From Pseudoflavonifractor sp. (lineage in GTDB: Bacteria; Bacteroidota; Bacteroidia; Bacteroidales; Muribaculaceae): DNA of 64,000 nucleotides. The notes beneath the pieces are model-generated. The model was not told where the DNA came from, searched no databases, and was given only the letters and a program-made list of their open reading frames with translations. The DNA lies in assembly GCA_023667145.1 (NCBI GenBank), contig JAMPAQ010000001.1, forward strand, positions 132,791 through 196,790, written 5' to 3'. Below are positions 53,137-61,254 of the stretch, piece after piece. Within the stretch, counting starts at the first letter, position 1; every line of letters starts with the position of its first letter. Position numbers and translations under genes: made by a program.

Positions 53137-54210
53137 ATGAAAAAATTCTCAATATTATTCTCGTTGATGGCTATCGTGCTCGGCATGACAAGCTGCGCCC
53201 AGGAGGATGAGCCCAAGTATCATGCTCCTACCCCCGGCAGCTTCACCATCAATACCCCCGCCCTCCAGGACCAGTTGCTTGAGACGGGTAACGACCTGAC
53301 CAACCAGACTACCTTTGACATCTTCTGCGGCTCGCAGCCCGACTACGGCTTCGCCGCTGCCGGTCTCCAGTACTCGGCTCTCGTGTCGCTCGACCCCAAT
53401 GTGCCCGACGTAGACAAGAATGTCGAGGGACAGACCCCCGTCACCGTGGCTATCCCCACGATGAGCGGTAGCACTGGCAAGATGACCTTCAGCACCTACT
53501 ACCTCGGTGCCGCCCTCTGCCAGCTCCTCGGCATCACCGATGCCACCGAGTTTGCCGACAACGCCATCGTCAAGGATCCCGTCAAGCTCTACTTCCGTGG
53601 TGTCTGCGAGATTGCCGGTATGGACGACAGCCGCATCCTCTCCTCCAACGTTGTCAGCTACAACCGTGTATATTGCCCCGAGTTCACCGAGCTCAAGGCC
53701 GCTTGGATCTATGTTACAGGTAACGTAGCCACCATGGACGGCGAGATGATGGCCGGTGGTGACGGCTTCCTCGCTCCCTCGGTCGGCAACCTCGCTGAAT
53801 ACATGAAGTTTGCCATCTATGAGCAGGAAATTGGTTCCAAGATTTATATCGGACAGTTCCAGCTCTTCCCCAAGAGCGACGCTCCCGACACCGGCAACCC
53901 CGATGACGCCTCTCAGTTCCGCTTCTTCACAGAACTCAAGGGTTGGGTGGTTGATGCCTCTGTAGGCTCCAACGAGGCCGATTTCTACTGTATGCCCCTT
54001 ACCTCACAGCTCGCTGACGGTGCCATCTACAGTGGCGACGCCGTATGGCAGGGTCTCGGCAACTGGGGTGTCCATGTCACTGAGCTTACCCCGATCACCG
54101 TCGTGGTAAACATCAAGGACACCTCGGCCATCAAGGTTTGGTATAAGGAAGGCGTATGGGATGTACAGATGACAGGTGACGCACCCTCATTCCTTGCTCC
54201 CGCCAACTGA
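53137..54210 (+). CDS. SusE-like outer-membrane lipoprotein
   Basis: A 357-residue lipoprotein (lipobox MTSCAQED, Cys near 20). The N-terminal half is SusE-like (PTPGSFTINTPALQDQLLETGNDLT), and the C-terminal module contains IGQFQLFPKSD, FRFFTELKGWVVDASVGSNE and WQGLGNWGVHV. The same FRF..L.GW and QGLGNW phrases occur in the secreted 22001 protein, so they share a module, perhaps binding the same ligand. It lies 31 bases after SusD. Confidence 0.8.
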   Translation: MKKFSILFSLMAIVLGMTSCAQEDEPKYHAPTPGSFTINTPALQDQLLETGNDLTNQTTFDIFCGSQPDYGFAAAGLQYSALVSLDPNVPDVDKNVEGQTPVTVAIPTMSGSTGKMTFSTYYLGAALCQLLGITDATEFADNAIVKDPVKLYFRGVCEIAGMDDSRILSSNVVSYNRVYCPEFTELKAAWIYVTGNVATMDGEMMAGGDGFLAPSVGNLAEYMKFAIYEQEIGSKIYIGQFQLFPKSDAPDTGNPDDASQFRFFTELKGWVVDASVGSNEADFYCMPLTSQLADGAIYSGDAVWQGLGNWGVHVTELTPITVVVNIKDTSAIKVWYKEGVWDVQMTGDAPSFLAPAN

Positions 54211-54295
54211 TAACTCTCAATCACTATCCGGGGGGAGGCCCCGTCTCCTCCCGGTATATTGAATCACTAATAAAAAGAGTATAAGAAACAGAATC

Positions 54296-55852
54296 ATGAA
54301 AAAATTCAAATTCATATCAGCGATCGCGCTTCTTAGCATGGCCATCGTTTCGTGCGACGGCTACGACCTGCCCGATCCCAAAGGCGAGTCCTACCCCGAC
54401 GTCCCCGTCTTCAACGCTGACGGACTCGACCTTGCTGAAGGTGAGACTACCGTAAACCTCCAGCAGGCCAACGACGAGAACAAGAACGTCACCGTGGCCA
54501 CCATCAGCGAGCTCATCGACTTCCCCGCAGCCTACGACCTCGTCCTTGAGATGCAGGTTGCCCCCGACCAGTCGTTCTCCAAGTATGCTACTGTCGCCAC
54601 CACCATCGACGGCAACAACGTGACCGTGCGCCCCGACCTCTACAATGTCGGCATCGCTCAGGCCATCACCAAGGATCCCGCCACTGTCAACGCCTACATC
54701 CGTATGGCCGCTTACGCTGTCGACGGCACCACCAAGATACGAATCGGCGACGAGTCCAAGTTCTATGGCGAGTACATGGCTACCGTGACTCCGTTCACCC
54801 CCGGCAAGGTCATCGAGGACATGTATTACCTCGTCGGCGACTTCTGCGACTGGGATCTCGCCAAGGCCATCCCGTTTGAGAACACCGTGGCCGGCGCAAG
54901 CCCCTACGACAACCCCGAGTTTGCTGTCAAGGTCGACATCAGCGCCGACCAGGCCGCTGCCGGTTACACCTGGAAGGTCGTGCCCGCATCCTCTCGCGAC
55001 CTCGACTCTTGGGTAGGTGCCCTCGGCTCCAAACCCAACAAGGTTGATATCCTCAACAATGATGGCAAACCCACTGGCGAGACTGAGGATGACCCCAACA
55101 ACGGTACTCTCCTCGTCTCAGCCGAGCCGCGCACCGACGCCGGTGTCATCAAGACCGCAGGCCCGATCCTCATCTCTATCAACGTTGAGGACGACACCTA
55201 CCGCATCGGTATGGCATTTGACGCTCTCTATCCCCTCTCGGGCGACTACGTCAAGAACCCCTCTGATGCAATGTTGCTCTACACCGACAACTTCATCAAC
55301 TACACGGGTGTCGCTTCACTCAAGGGTGTTTGGTACATCGCCGGTCAGCCCTCTATCACCGGTATACTCTACAAGGGTGTAGGCGACTACGACGACACGC
55401 TCAACGAGGCAGGTGAGATCATCGCCCGCTCGGGTGTCATAACCGCCGATGCCGGTGGCAAGACCCTCCGTGCTCCCTACAGCAAGCTCAACTTCTACTG
55501 GGTAGACGTTAACTTCGTGCAGTCCAAGTACACCATCAACCTCATCACATCCATCAGCGTTGTCGGCAACCACAACAACTGGGATCAGGTAAATGCTCCC
55601 AAGCTGACCCCCTCGGCCGACTTCAAGACATGGACCGGTGTCGTTGACCTCGACGGCGACTTCAAGCTCAACTGCAACGAGGCTTGGGATCTCGACTTCG
55701 GTGGTACCGTTGACCCCAACGTCATGAGCGGCGTTCACCAGTACAACCTCAAGTTCAAGGGCGGCAACATGCAGCTCGACGAGGCCGGCAAGTATGAGAT
55801 AACCGTCAACTTCGGCGTTTACCCCTACGTGATGACCCTCGTCAAGAAGTAA
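54296..55852 (+). CDS. SusF/SusE-like outer-membrane lipoprotein
   Basis: A 518-residue lipoprotein (lipobox IVSCDGYD, Cys near 20) with an N-terminal Ig-like SusE/F domain (VNLQQANDENKNVTVATI), then two or more beta-rich starch-binding-like modules: YYLVGDFCDWDLAKA near 180, and SISVVGNHNNWDQVNAPKLTP near 420. It ends in a beta-strand segment KYEITVNFGVYPYVMTL. It probably lies on the surface and helps bind glycan. Final gene of the SusC/D/E/F cluster, with a clear terminator after it. Confidence 0.82.
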   Translation: MKKFKFISAIALLSMAIVSCDGYDLPDPKGESYPDVPVFNADGLDLAEGETTVNLQQANDENKNVTVATISELIDFPAAYDLVLEMQVAPDQSFSKYATVATTIDGNNVTVRPDLYNVGIAQAITKDPATVNAYIRMAAYAVDGTTKIRIGDESKFYGEYMATVTPFTPGKVIEDMYYLVGDFCDWDLAKAIPFENTVAGASPYDNPEFAVKVDISADQAAAGYTWKVVPASSRDLDSWVGALGSKPNKVDILNNDGKPTGETEDDPNNGTLLVSAEPRTDAGVIKTAGPILISINVEDDTYRIGMAFDALYPLSGDYVKNPSDAMLLYTDNFINYTGVASLKGVWYIAGQPSITGILYKGVGDYDDTLNEAGEIIARSGVITADAGGKTLRAPYSKLNFYWVDVNFVQSKYTINLITSISVVGNHNNWDQVNAPKLTPSADFKTWTGVVDLDGDFKLNCNEAWDLDFGGTVDPNVMSGVHQYNLKFKGGNMQLDEAGKYEITVNFGVYPYVMTLVKK

Positions 55853-55875
55853 AGATACCCCATCCCCAACCCCTA

Positions 55876-55910
55876 CAGGCCGGATCCCCACAGGACCCGG
55901 CCTGTTTTTT
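55876..55910 (+). terminator. Terminator of the Sus cluster
   Basis: CAGGCCGG / CCGGCCTG stem followed by TTTTTT, 23 bases past the stop of the SusF-like gene. Confidence 0.9.
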
Positions 55911-55970
55911 ATCCATGCCCCGCCATCCACCGCGAGAGTGTTGCATAACTTGAAAATCACCGTACTACTT

Positions 55971-56130
55971 GTAGGGATGCACCCTGGTGCATCCGTTGGC
56001 TGTCAGGATGTTATAGCGCATCCGTCGGCTATCAAGTTATTATAGCGCATCCATTGGCTATCAAGGCGTTATGGGGCATCCGCTGACTATCGGGATGTTA
56101 TGGGGCGGCTGCACCATGGTGCAGCCCTAC
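55971..56130. repeat. Palindrome-flanked 29-bp tandem repeat
   Basis: Four 29-base units (55989-56104), each starting GCATCC and ending GTTATRGS-like, lie between two perfect 9-bp hairpins: GTAG then GGATGCACC CT GGTGCATCC (55975-55994) and GGCTGCACC AT GGTGCAGCC then CTAC (56107-56126). The outer GTAGGG / CCCTAC are inverted. This looks like a second REP family (GTAG plus hairpin) with a tandem core. Confidence 0.75.
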
Positions 56131-56252
56131 TCTGGATGTTATGCGTCCCCGCCCGCATTACGACCTGCTCCACCCCCCCGTGGCGCACAACAAAAAATCA
56201 CGATTGATAACAAAAATTTGGCCGAAAGTTGGATAAATAAAAAAATAAGCAT

Positions 56253-56260
56253 TATATTTG
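56253..56260 (+). promoter_or_regulatory. Promoter of the 56374 gene
   Basis: TATATTTG at 56253-56260 with TTG at 56229-56231 (gap 21) is a good -33/-7 pair. The leader to the ATG is about 110 bases. Confidence 0.55.
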
Positions 56261-56373
56261 CATCGTCAACATTAGCTTTTTCAAACCTGTCGTTGATTTC
56301 AGATGCCCTCCGGGCGTCAGGATTCCTGTCAATTGAGAAACTTAACCATTTTAATAACTTTTCTATAACCATT

Positions 56374-57267
56374 ATGAAGAAATTTTACGCTTTTGCCGCT
56401 GCCGTTCTCGCAGCCGTGTCAATGAATGCACAAAACGGTGCTCCCCTCTACGCAACCGGTGCTGCTCCCTTTGATCCCGCATGGGATGCCGCTGCTCCCG
56501 CTTCTTTTGATTGGGACGGAACCAACTACGTTATGACCCTTGAGAAGGCTACCTCGTTCAAGATTTCAACCGCTTTCGGTGATTGGGATACATTCGACGC
56601 CGGCGCACTCTGTGGCGAGATTACTGAGGCCAACCTCGGTACGGCTGTCGCTATCGCCCCCAGCAATGGCAATATCAACCTTCCTTGGGAGATGGATTGC
56701 ACCGTTACTGTTGCCGGTGACCTCTCTACTGTCACTGTAGTTACCTCTACTCCCAAGCCCGTTGGTTTCCCCAAACTTTTTGTTCGTGGTGATGTGAATG
56801 GATGGGATAACATCGACGGATGGGAATTTGAGACATTTGATGGTGTTACCTATTGGTTTGATGTAACCGGTGACAAGACTATCTCTGCCGGTGACGCTTT
56901 CAAGTTTGCTTCAGCTGCTTGGGGTGTGCCTTTCAACTACGGTCTTGAGGGTGAGGAAGTATTCCCCGGTGATGAGGATCTTATCTTCAACTTCAACACT
57001 GCTGGTAACGCCATGATGGGCGAGGATTACGCCGAGGGTACTATCAAGGTCGTTGTTGACGCTGACGTTCCCACCAACCCCGCTACTGTTACTTTCTACG
57101 ACGTGATCGTTGAGCACACTCAGGCCGGTATCGCCGAGGTAGAGCTCGATGAGAACGCTCCCGTTGAGTACTTTACCATCCAGGGTGTCAAGGTTGCCGG
57201 TGAGCTCGCTAACGGTATCTACATCGCTAAGCAGGGCAACAAGGTTACCAAAGTCCTCGTAAAATAA
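56374..57267 (+). CDS. Small secreted beta-rich protein with T9SS-like tail
   Basis: 297 residues from ATG at 56374 (MKKFYAFAAAVLAAVSMNAQ, a signal peptide); the longer upstream frame is not needed. Two beta-rich modules follow (LYATGAAPFDPAWD and KLFVRGDVNGWDNIDG; each with a DWD- or W-rich stretch) and a short C-terminal tail (PVEYFTIQGVKVAGELANGIYIAKQGNKVTK) like a minimal T9SS sorting signal. The DVNGWD phrase resembles the FNGWDD of the 24290 protein. It lies after the Sus cluster, but behind its own promoter. Confidence 0.75.
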   Translation: MKKFYAFAAAVLAAVSMNAQNGAPLYATGAAPFDPAWDAAAPASFDWDGTNYVMTLEKATSFKISTAFGDWDTFDAGALCGEITEANLGTAVAIAPSNGNINLPWEMDCTVTVAGDLSTVTVVTSTPKPVGFPKLFVRGDVNGWDNIDGWEFETFDGVTYWFDVTGDKTISAGDAFKFASAAWGVPFNYGLEGEEVFPGDEDLIFNFNTAGNAMMGEDYAEGTIKVVVDADVPTNPATVTFYDVIVEHTQAGIAEVELDENAPVEYFTIQGVKVAGELANGIYIAKQGNKVTKVLVK

Positions 57268-57288
57268 TCTCCCCCCGAGATAACCCCC

Positions 57289-57316
57289 AAGGGCTGCCTC
57301 CCCGGCAGCCCTTTTT
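57289..57316 (+). terminator. Terminator after the 56374 gene
   Basis: GGGCTGCC / GGCAGCCC stem with loop TCCCC followed by TTTTT, 22 bases past the stop. Confidence 0.9.
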
Positions 57317-57390
57317 CATTTCCCCCCGTCCCGCACTCCCGCGCTGTCCCGCCTCACGCCATCGCATCTCCTCAATAAACCCCGTGGCAC

Positions 57391-57531
57391 AAATAACCGA
57401 CCTCTCCGAGGCCGAGATTGGGGTGGCCGTCCTTGGTGACCCCACACCTCCGCGACCGCCGCACCGCGCCAACGGCGCGTCCCGCCGCCCGCTCCGTGGT
57501 GGGGCTACAACTAATCCGCGTCTCCGACGCT
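57391..57531 (-). repeat. REP-like repeat, copy 4
   Basis: GACCTCTCCGAGGCC hairpin, ...CCCAC, a central hairpin (CGCGCC AAC GGCGCG), GTGGTGGGGCTAC, and the GCGTCTCCGACGC hairpin at the end; inverted relative to copies 1, 3, 6 and 8. Confidence 0.85.
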
Positions 57532-57662
57532 CATAATCCGTCTTCCACGTACTCCGCGTCATCCCCCGCCATCGTATAGCGTTGCGTCATCGACCATCCT
57601 ACGACATCCCACGCCATCGCCATACGCCGACCATCCCCTTAACCACCAAAAACGCGTTGAGA

Positions 57663-57801
57663 AATTAACCGACCTCTCCGAGGCCGAGATTGGGGTGGCC
57701 GCCCCGGTGACCTCACGCCTCCGCGGCCGCCGCGCCGCGCCAACGGCGCGTCCCACCGTCCGCTCCGTGGTGGGGCTACAACTAATCCGCGTCTCCGACG
57801 C
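57663..57801 (-). repeat. REP-like repeat, copy 5
   Basis: Same orientation as copy 4, with central CGCGCC AAC GGCGCG. It is followed by about 95 bases that recur after copy 7 (58984-59068), so the repeat belongs to a larger duplicated unit. Confidence 0.85.
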
Positions 57802-57883
57802 TCACCCCACAGCCTATCTTCCACGTCATACAGTGCCATTCCATGTCACCGTATCGCGTTGCGTCATCGGCTATCCTCCATTT

Positions 57884-57980
57884 GCGTCCTGTCCGTTCGG
57901 TTCGTGCGTCCTGTCCGTCCGGTTCGTGCGTCCTGTCCGTCCGGTTCGTGCGTCCTGTCCGTCCGGTTCGTGCGTCCTCC
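57884..57980. repeat. 22-bp tandem repeats
   Basis: GCGTCCTGTCCG... recurs with period 22, beginning at 57884, 57906, 57928, 57950 and (partial) 57972. A degenerate short version lies at 59085-59130 in the duplicated unit. Predicted ORFs over this stretch are artefacts of the repeat. Confidence 0.85.
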
Positions 57981-58057
57981 GTCCGACCGACCGTGCGTCC
58001 TCCGTCCGTCCGACCGTCGTCCTCCGTCCGTCCGGCCGACCGCCCGACCAACGCAAA

Positions 58058-58189
58058 GCGTCGAAGACGCGGATTAATTGTAGCCCCACCACGAGGCGAT
58101 GACGACGGGCCATCGGCCCACCGTCACGCCGAGGCGTGGGGTAAGACGATTCCCCTCCAAAAAAACGGCCTCGGAGAGGTCGATTAATT
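58058..58189 (+). repeat. REP-like repeat, copy 6
   Basis: GCGTCGAAGACGC hairpin, GATTAATT, GTAGCCCCACC, central GGGCC ATC GGCCC, GGCGTGGGG, then GGCCTCGGAGAGGTC and GATTAATT. It is the last repeat before the transposase. Confidence 0.9.
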
Positions 58190-58343
58190 CCCCGCGCCCA
58201 CAAAATTGCCCATTGTGCCACTGGAAATCATGCCAATCCTCCGCCGAATTCCTCATCTTCGCAACGGGGCAACAAAAAAATCTCACGAAAACAACGCCTT
58301 TTACCTTGAAAATGACTATATTTGGGAAAAATACGCCATCATC

Positions 58344-58790
58344 ATGAGCTACGTCTCCTCGCTCTATCACGTCGTGTTTGCCACACGCTGCCGTCGGCCT
58401 GTCATCGACAACACCTATCGTGACGACCTCTACCGCGTCATGGCATCGATAATTAATGACAACGGGTGCAAACCATTGGTGATAAATGGTGTTAATGACC
58501 ACGTGCATATCATGCTTGGCCTCAATCCCGGTGTCGCATTGTCGCGTCTCATGCGCGATCTCAAATCAAAATCATCCGTATGGGTTTCAAAATCGGGATT
58601 TTTCCCGCTTTTTGACGGATGGGAACGTGAATATGGTGCATTCTCATTGTCATATAGCCATAAGAATGCAGTGTATGATTACATAATGAATCAGCAACGC
58701 CATCACGATACCGTCACGCTCGACAACGAGCTCAACCGCCTTGTTCTCAAAGCCGGCCTCACATATTACACACCCCCGGCTCCCGAATGA
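58344..58790 (+). mobile_element. IS200/RAYT-type HUH Y1 transposase
   Basis: 148 residues from ATG at 58344 (MSYVSSLYHVVFATRCRRP). This is a Y1 transposase: the HUH metal motif is HVH (His53, His55 in NDHVHIML), and the likely nucleophile is Tyr113 in AVYDYIMNQQRHH. Such proteins cut and rejoin single-stranded DNA at hairpins. It is flanked by REP-like repeats (GTAG plus hairpin) on both sides, matching the RAYT type (REP-associated tyrosine transposase) more than a mobile IS200, since there are no obvious IS ends. It is intact. The longer upstream frame is not needed. Confidence 0.88.
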
Positions 58791-58843
58791 CCGTATCCCC
58801 CGGTCGCGCGGAATTGGCTCCCTTTCCAAAAATGGGGTGGAAA

Positions 58844-58984
58844 AATTAATCGACCTCTCCGAGGCCGACAATGTGGTGGCCGCCCCTGACGACCCCACGC
58901 CTCCGCGACCGCCGCGCCGCGCCAACGGCGCATCCCGCCGCCCGCTCCGTGGTGGGGCTACAACTAATCCGCGTCTCCGACGCT
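58844..58984 (-). repeat. REP-like repeat, copy 7
   Basis: Starts AATTAATCGACCTCTCCGAG, with central CGCGCC AAC GGCGC and the GCGTCTCCGACGC hairpin. It lies 53 bases past the transposase stop. Confidence 0.85.
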
Positions 58985-59133
58985 CACCCCACAGCCTATC
59001 TTTCACGTCATACAGTGCCATTCCATGTCATTGTATCGTGTGGCGTCATCGGCTATCCTCCATTTGCGTTGGACGGGCGGCTCGTGCGTCCTCCGTCTGT
59101 CCGACTGTGCGTCCTCCGTCCGTCCAACGTAAA

Positions 59134-59268
59134 GCGTAGAAGACGCGAGCTAATTGTAGCCCCACCACGAGGCGATGGCGCGGCGGCCAACGGCCCGCCC
59201 GTCACGCCGAGGCGTGGGGTAAAGGCGATTCCTCCGATAAAAAACGGCCTCGGAGAGGTCGACTAATC
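59134..59268 (+). repeat. REP-like repeat, copy 8
   Basis: GCGTAGAAGACGC start, central GGCC AAC GGCC and the GGCCTCGGAGAGGTC hairpin. With copy 7 it repeats the arrangement of copies 5 and 6. Confidence 0.85.
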
Positions 59269-59383
59269 TCCCCCGGCCTTTCCCTCGTGTGCTGACCGCT
59301 TCAACGTCAACCATTCTCCGTCCCAACCCTCGCGCGTCGCCATACGCCGACCATCCCCTTAACCACCAAAAACGGGGTGGCAC

Positions 59384-59526
59384 AATTAACCGACCTCTTC
59401 GAGGCCGATGGCGGGGTGGGGGACATCACGGTTACCCCACGCCTCCGCGACCGCCGCGCCGCGCCAACGGCGCATCCCGCCGCCCGCTCCGTGGTGGGGC
59501 TACAACTAATCCGCGTCTCCGACGCT
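59384..59526 (-). repeat. REP-like repeat, copy 9
   Basis: GACCTCTTCGAGGCC start, central GCGCC AAC GGCGC, ends GCGTCTCCGACGC. The 35 bases before it also occur before copy 5 (57620-57655). Confidence 0.85.
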
Positions 59527-59678
59527 CACCCGACTCGTCTCACCTCACCCACTACTGCGTCAGCCTCTTCACAGTCATCCCTTTATCATGCCACACCGCG
59601 CCGTTGTATCGCTAATCACCCAACCATCGTCCCCGCGTCTGACCCAATGCTTCTGCGTCATTTCCCCGGCGCTGGACC

Positions 59679-59717
59679 AAAAAAACGCCGGGGCGCTCCG
59701 TGTGGGGCGTCCCGGCG
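59679..59717 (-). terminator. Terminator after the DUF805 gene
   Basis: On the minus strand the CGCCGGG / CCCGGCG stem with inner CGC/GCG pairs is followed by seven T, 24 bases past the stop of the DUF805 gene. Confidence 0.85.
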
Positions 59718-59741
59718 TGGTGGGATGGGGTAGGTGTCGGA

Positions 59742-60092
59742 TTATGCCTCGATGGGACCCGGCACGTTGCCGAAACGGTTGGCTTGGGGCTCGCTCGGAC
59801 GTGCTGCCCATACGACAAAGATGATGAACCCTACGAGGGGAATCAGGTTGATGAACCACCAACCACCGGCCTTGCCTATGTCGTGCATACGACGCCATGA
59901 TACGGCGAGGTAGGGGACTACGAGCAGGATGGTGAGGAAATTGATGAACGGAATGCAGCTCACTACAAAAAACACGAGGAAGAACCACCAGAACTCGGGG
60001 AGGCTGGCGCGTCCGTCAAACTTGGCGTAATTTGAGAGGCATTTCTTCACGGCGGCTACGATGCCGGCCAATTCGGGAGATGTCTGTGCCAT
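59742..60092 (-). CDS. DUF805-family membrane protein
   Basis: 116 residues from ATG at 60092 (MAQTSPELAGIV). DUF805 signature: KFDGRASLPEFWWFFLV, then two or three membrane helices and the conserved SWRRMHDIGKAGGWWFINLIPLVG. DUF805 proteins (YhaH/YhaI) are inner-membrane proteins of unknown role. A longer upstream start is possible but adds nonconserved residues. A strong terminator follows. Confidence 0.92.
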   Translation of the reverse strand: MAQTSPELAGIVAAVKKCLSNYAKFDGRASLPEFWWFFLVFFVVSCIPFINFLTILLVVPYLAVSWRRMHDIGKAGGWWFINLIPLVGFIIFVVWAARPSEPQANRFGNVPGPIEA

Positions 60093-60315
60093 AAAAGCAG
60101 ATGTAAGATTAGATGGTGAATAAATAAAATAATGAATCACAACGAGTGACCAGTGTCCTACAAGAAATGTGGGACAGATATTAAAGGACTTGTGTCACGT
60201 TTGTTTTCGCCGCAAAGGTAGCGTATCCCCGCGACATTATAAAATTTTTAACCCTTTTATTACATCCGCCACATCTATTTGCTAAAATAGCACGAAAAGT
60301 ATGGTTGGCATGGAC

Positions 60316-60648
60316 TCACCATAGCGCAATCTTACCCATAGTGCCTAAGTCCAATGCGGCAGTTGTCACGCCCAAGGCTCGGAAAATTCGGCTTATGGTA
60401 GGCAAAGTGATGACACTGCGTCCCTTTTCCAGTCTTGATATCTGGGCTTTCTGCACCCCTACACGCTCGCCCAATTGCTCTTGTGTGAGATTCTGGGCCA
60501 TCCGTGCCTCCTTAATACGCTGTCCAATAAAAAAGGCATTAACTTCCTCCTTGAGTTTGGCTTCCATCTCGTCGCGCTCATGCGTGCCGACGGGTCCAAA
60601 GACCTCGTCTGTCAGCTCCTCAAGTGTCGTTACGTGAAATTTATCCAT
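60316..60648 (-). CDS. higA: HigA-like antitoxin (XRE helix-turn-helix)
   Basis: A 110-residue protein: an N-terminal toxin-binding part with acidic helices (ELTDEVFGPVGTHERDEMEAKLKEEV), then an XRE helix-turn-helix (IKEARMAQNLTQEQLGERVGVQKAQISRLEKG, residues about 45-80). It should neutralise the RelE-type toxin encoded four bases upstream, and repress the pair at the palindrome before it. Toxin-first order is the HigBA arrangement. Confidence 0.88.
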   Translation of the reverse strand: MDKFHVTTLEELTDEVFGPVGTHERDEMEAKLKEEVNAFFIGQRIKEARMAQNLTQEQLGERVGVQKAQISRLEKGRSVITLPTISRIFRALGVTTAALDLGTMGKIALW

Positions 60649-60652
60649 ATCT

Positions 60653-60994
60653 CTATTTATTTCTGTTGCTTATATATTCTTTTCGTATCATCTCGGCTTT
60701 CGAGATCTCCTTTGGAGGGGTCTTTTGGGTTTTCTTGGTGAAGCCGTGGGTTACGACAACCAATGAGCGTGTCTCGCTATCCCAAAATGCAAGCAAACGG
60801 TATTTTACATTGTTGAAGATGGTGCGTAATTCCCAAATTGTATCACTCAATTTTTCAAACAGTTCTTTATCCACCTCGCCGTTTTTAACGCGGTTCATGT
60901 TGTAGACAATCTTTTTCTGCGCTTTCACTGGTAGCGAGCGTATAAACGCGCTTGCCTCATCGAGTAATATAATTCTAAGTTTTGGCTCGACCAT
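60653..60994 (-). CDS. higB: HigB-like toxin (RelE/ParE superfamily)
   Basis: 113 residues from ATG at 60994 (MVEPKLRIILLDE; two nearby ATGs at 61000 and 61003 are alternatives). The Gp49/HigB pattern is AQKKIVYNMNRVKNG, FEKLSDTIWELRTIFNNVKYRLLAFWD and VVTHGFTKKTQKTPPKEI. Such toxins cut mRNA on the ribosome and inhibit growth. It is the first gene of the toxin-antitoxin pair, behind a promoter/operator. Confidence 0.88.
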   Translation of the reverse strand: MVEPKLRIILLDEASAFIRSLPVKAQKKIVYNMNRVKNGEVDKELFEKLSDTIWELRTIFNNVKYRLLAFWDSETRSLVVVTHGFTKKTQKTPPKEISKAEMIRKEYISNRNK

Positions 60995-61014
60995 ACTCAT
61001 CATGTTGAACGTTG

Positions 61015-61052
61015 CAAAGATAGCGAATGTTTCGTTACAATGAAACATTCGC
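61015..61052 (-). promoter_or_regulatory. higBA promoter and palindromic operator
   Basis: Minus-strand TATCTTTG (61015-61022) is a -7 box. It is followed by the perfect inverted repeat GCGAATGTTTC / GAAACATTCGC (61023-61033, 61042-61052), a natural HigA binding site for autoregulation. Confidence 0.7.
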
Positions 61053-61171
61053 GTTGTGTTTATTGGACTATAAATCTGAAATTATATGTGTGATGTTGAT
61101 AAATCATCACCGATTCAGGCGATAAACGGCGCGAAATGAGGGGAAGTGTTTAGGGACTGAAAAAAAATGTG

Positions 61172-61179
61172 TAAATTTG
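61172..61179 (+). promoter_or_regulatory. Promoter -7 box for pheT
   Basis: TAAATTTG matches TAnnTTTG. It lies 75 bases upstream of the ATG. Confidence 0.5.
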
Positions 61180-61254
61180 CGCGGATTATTGTGGAGTAGT
61201 GTGTCTTGACCGCTCCACGGGCATTGAAATCTTCAGAAAGAAATCTTCAATAAA

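Noticed and set aside
57782..58051. Frames rich in TGRTNRTDR or CPSGSCVLSVR repeats
   Set aside because: They are produced by the 22-bp tandem repeats and exist in several frames at once; no real protein.
57391..59527. CRISPR array or phage attachment sites in the repeat island
   Set aside because: Repeats are in both orientations, are 130-140 bases, and contain hairpins with varied stems; this fits REP elements.
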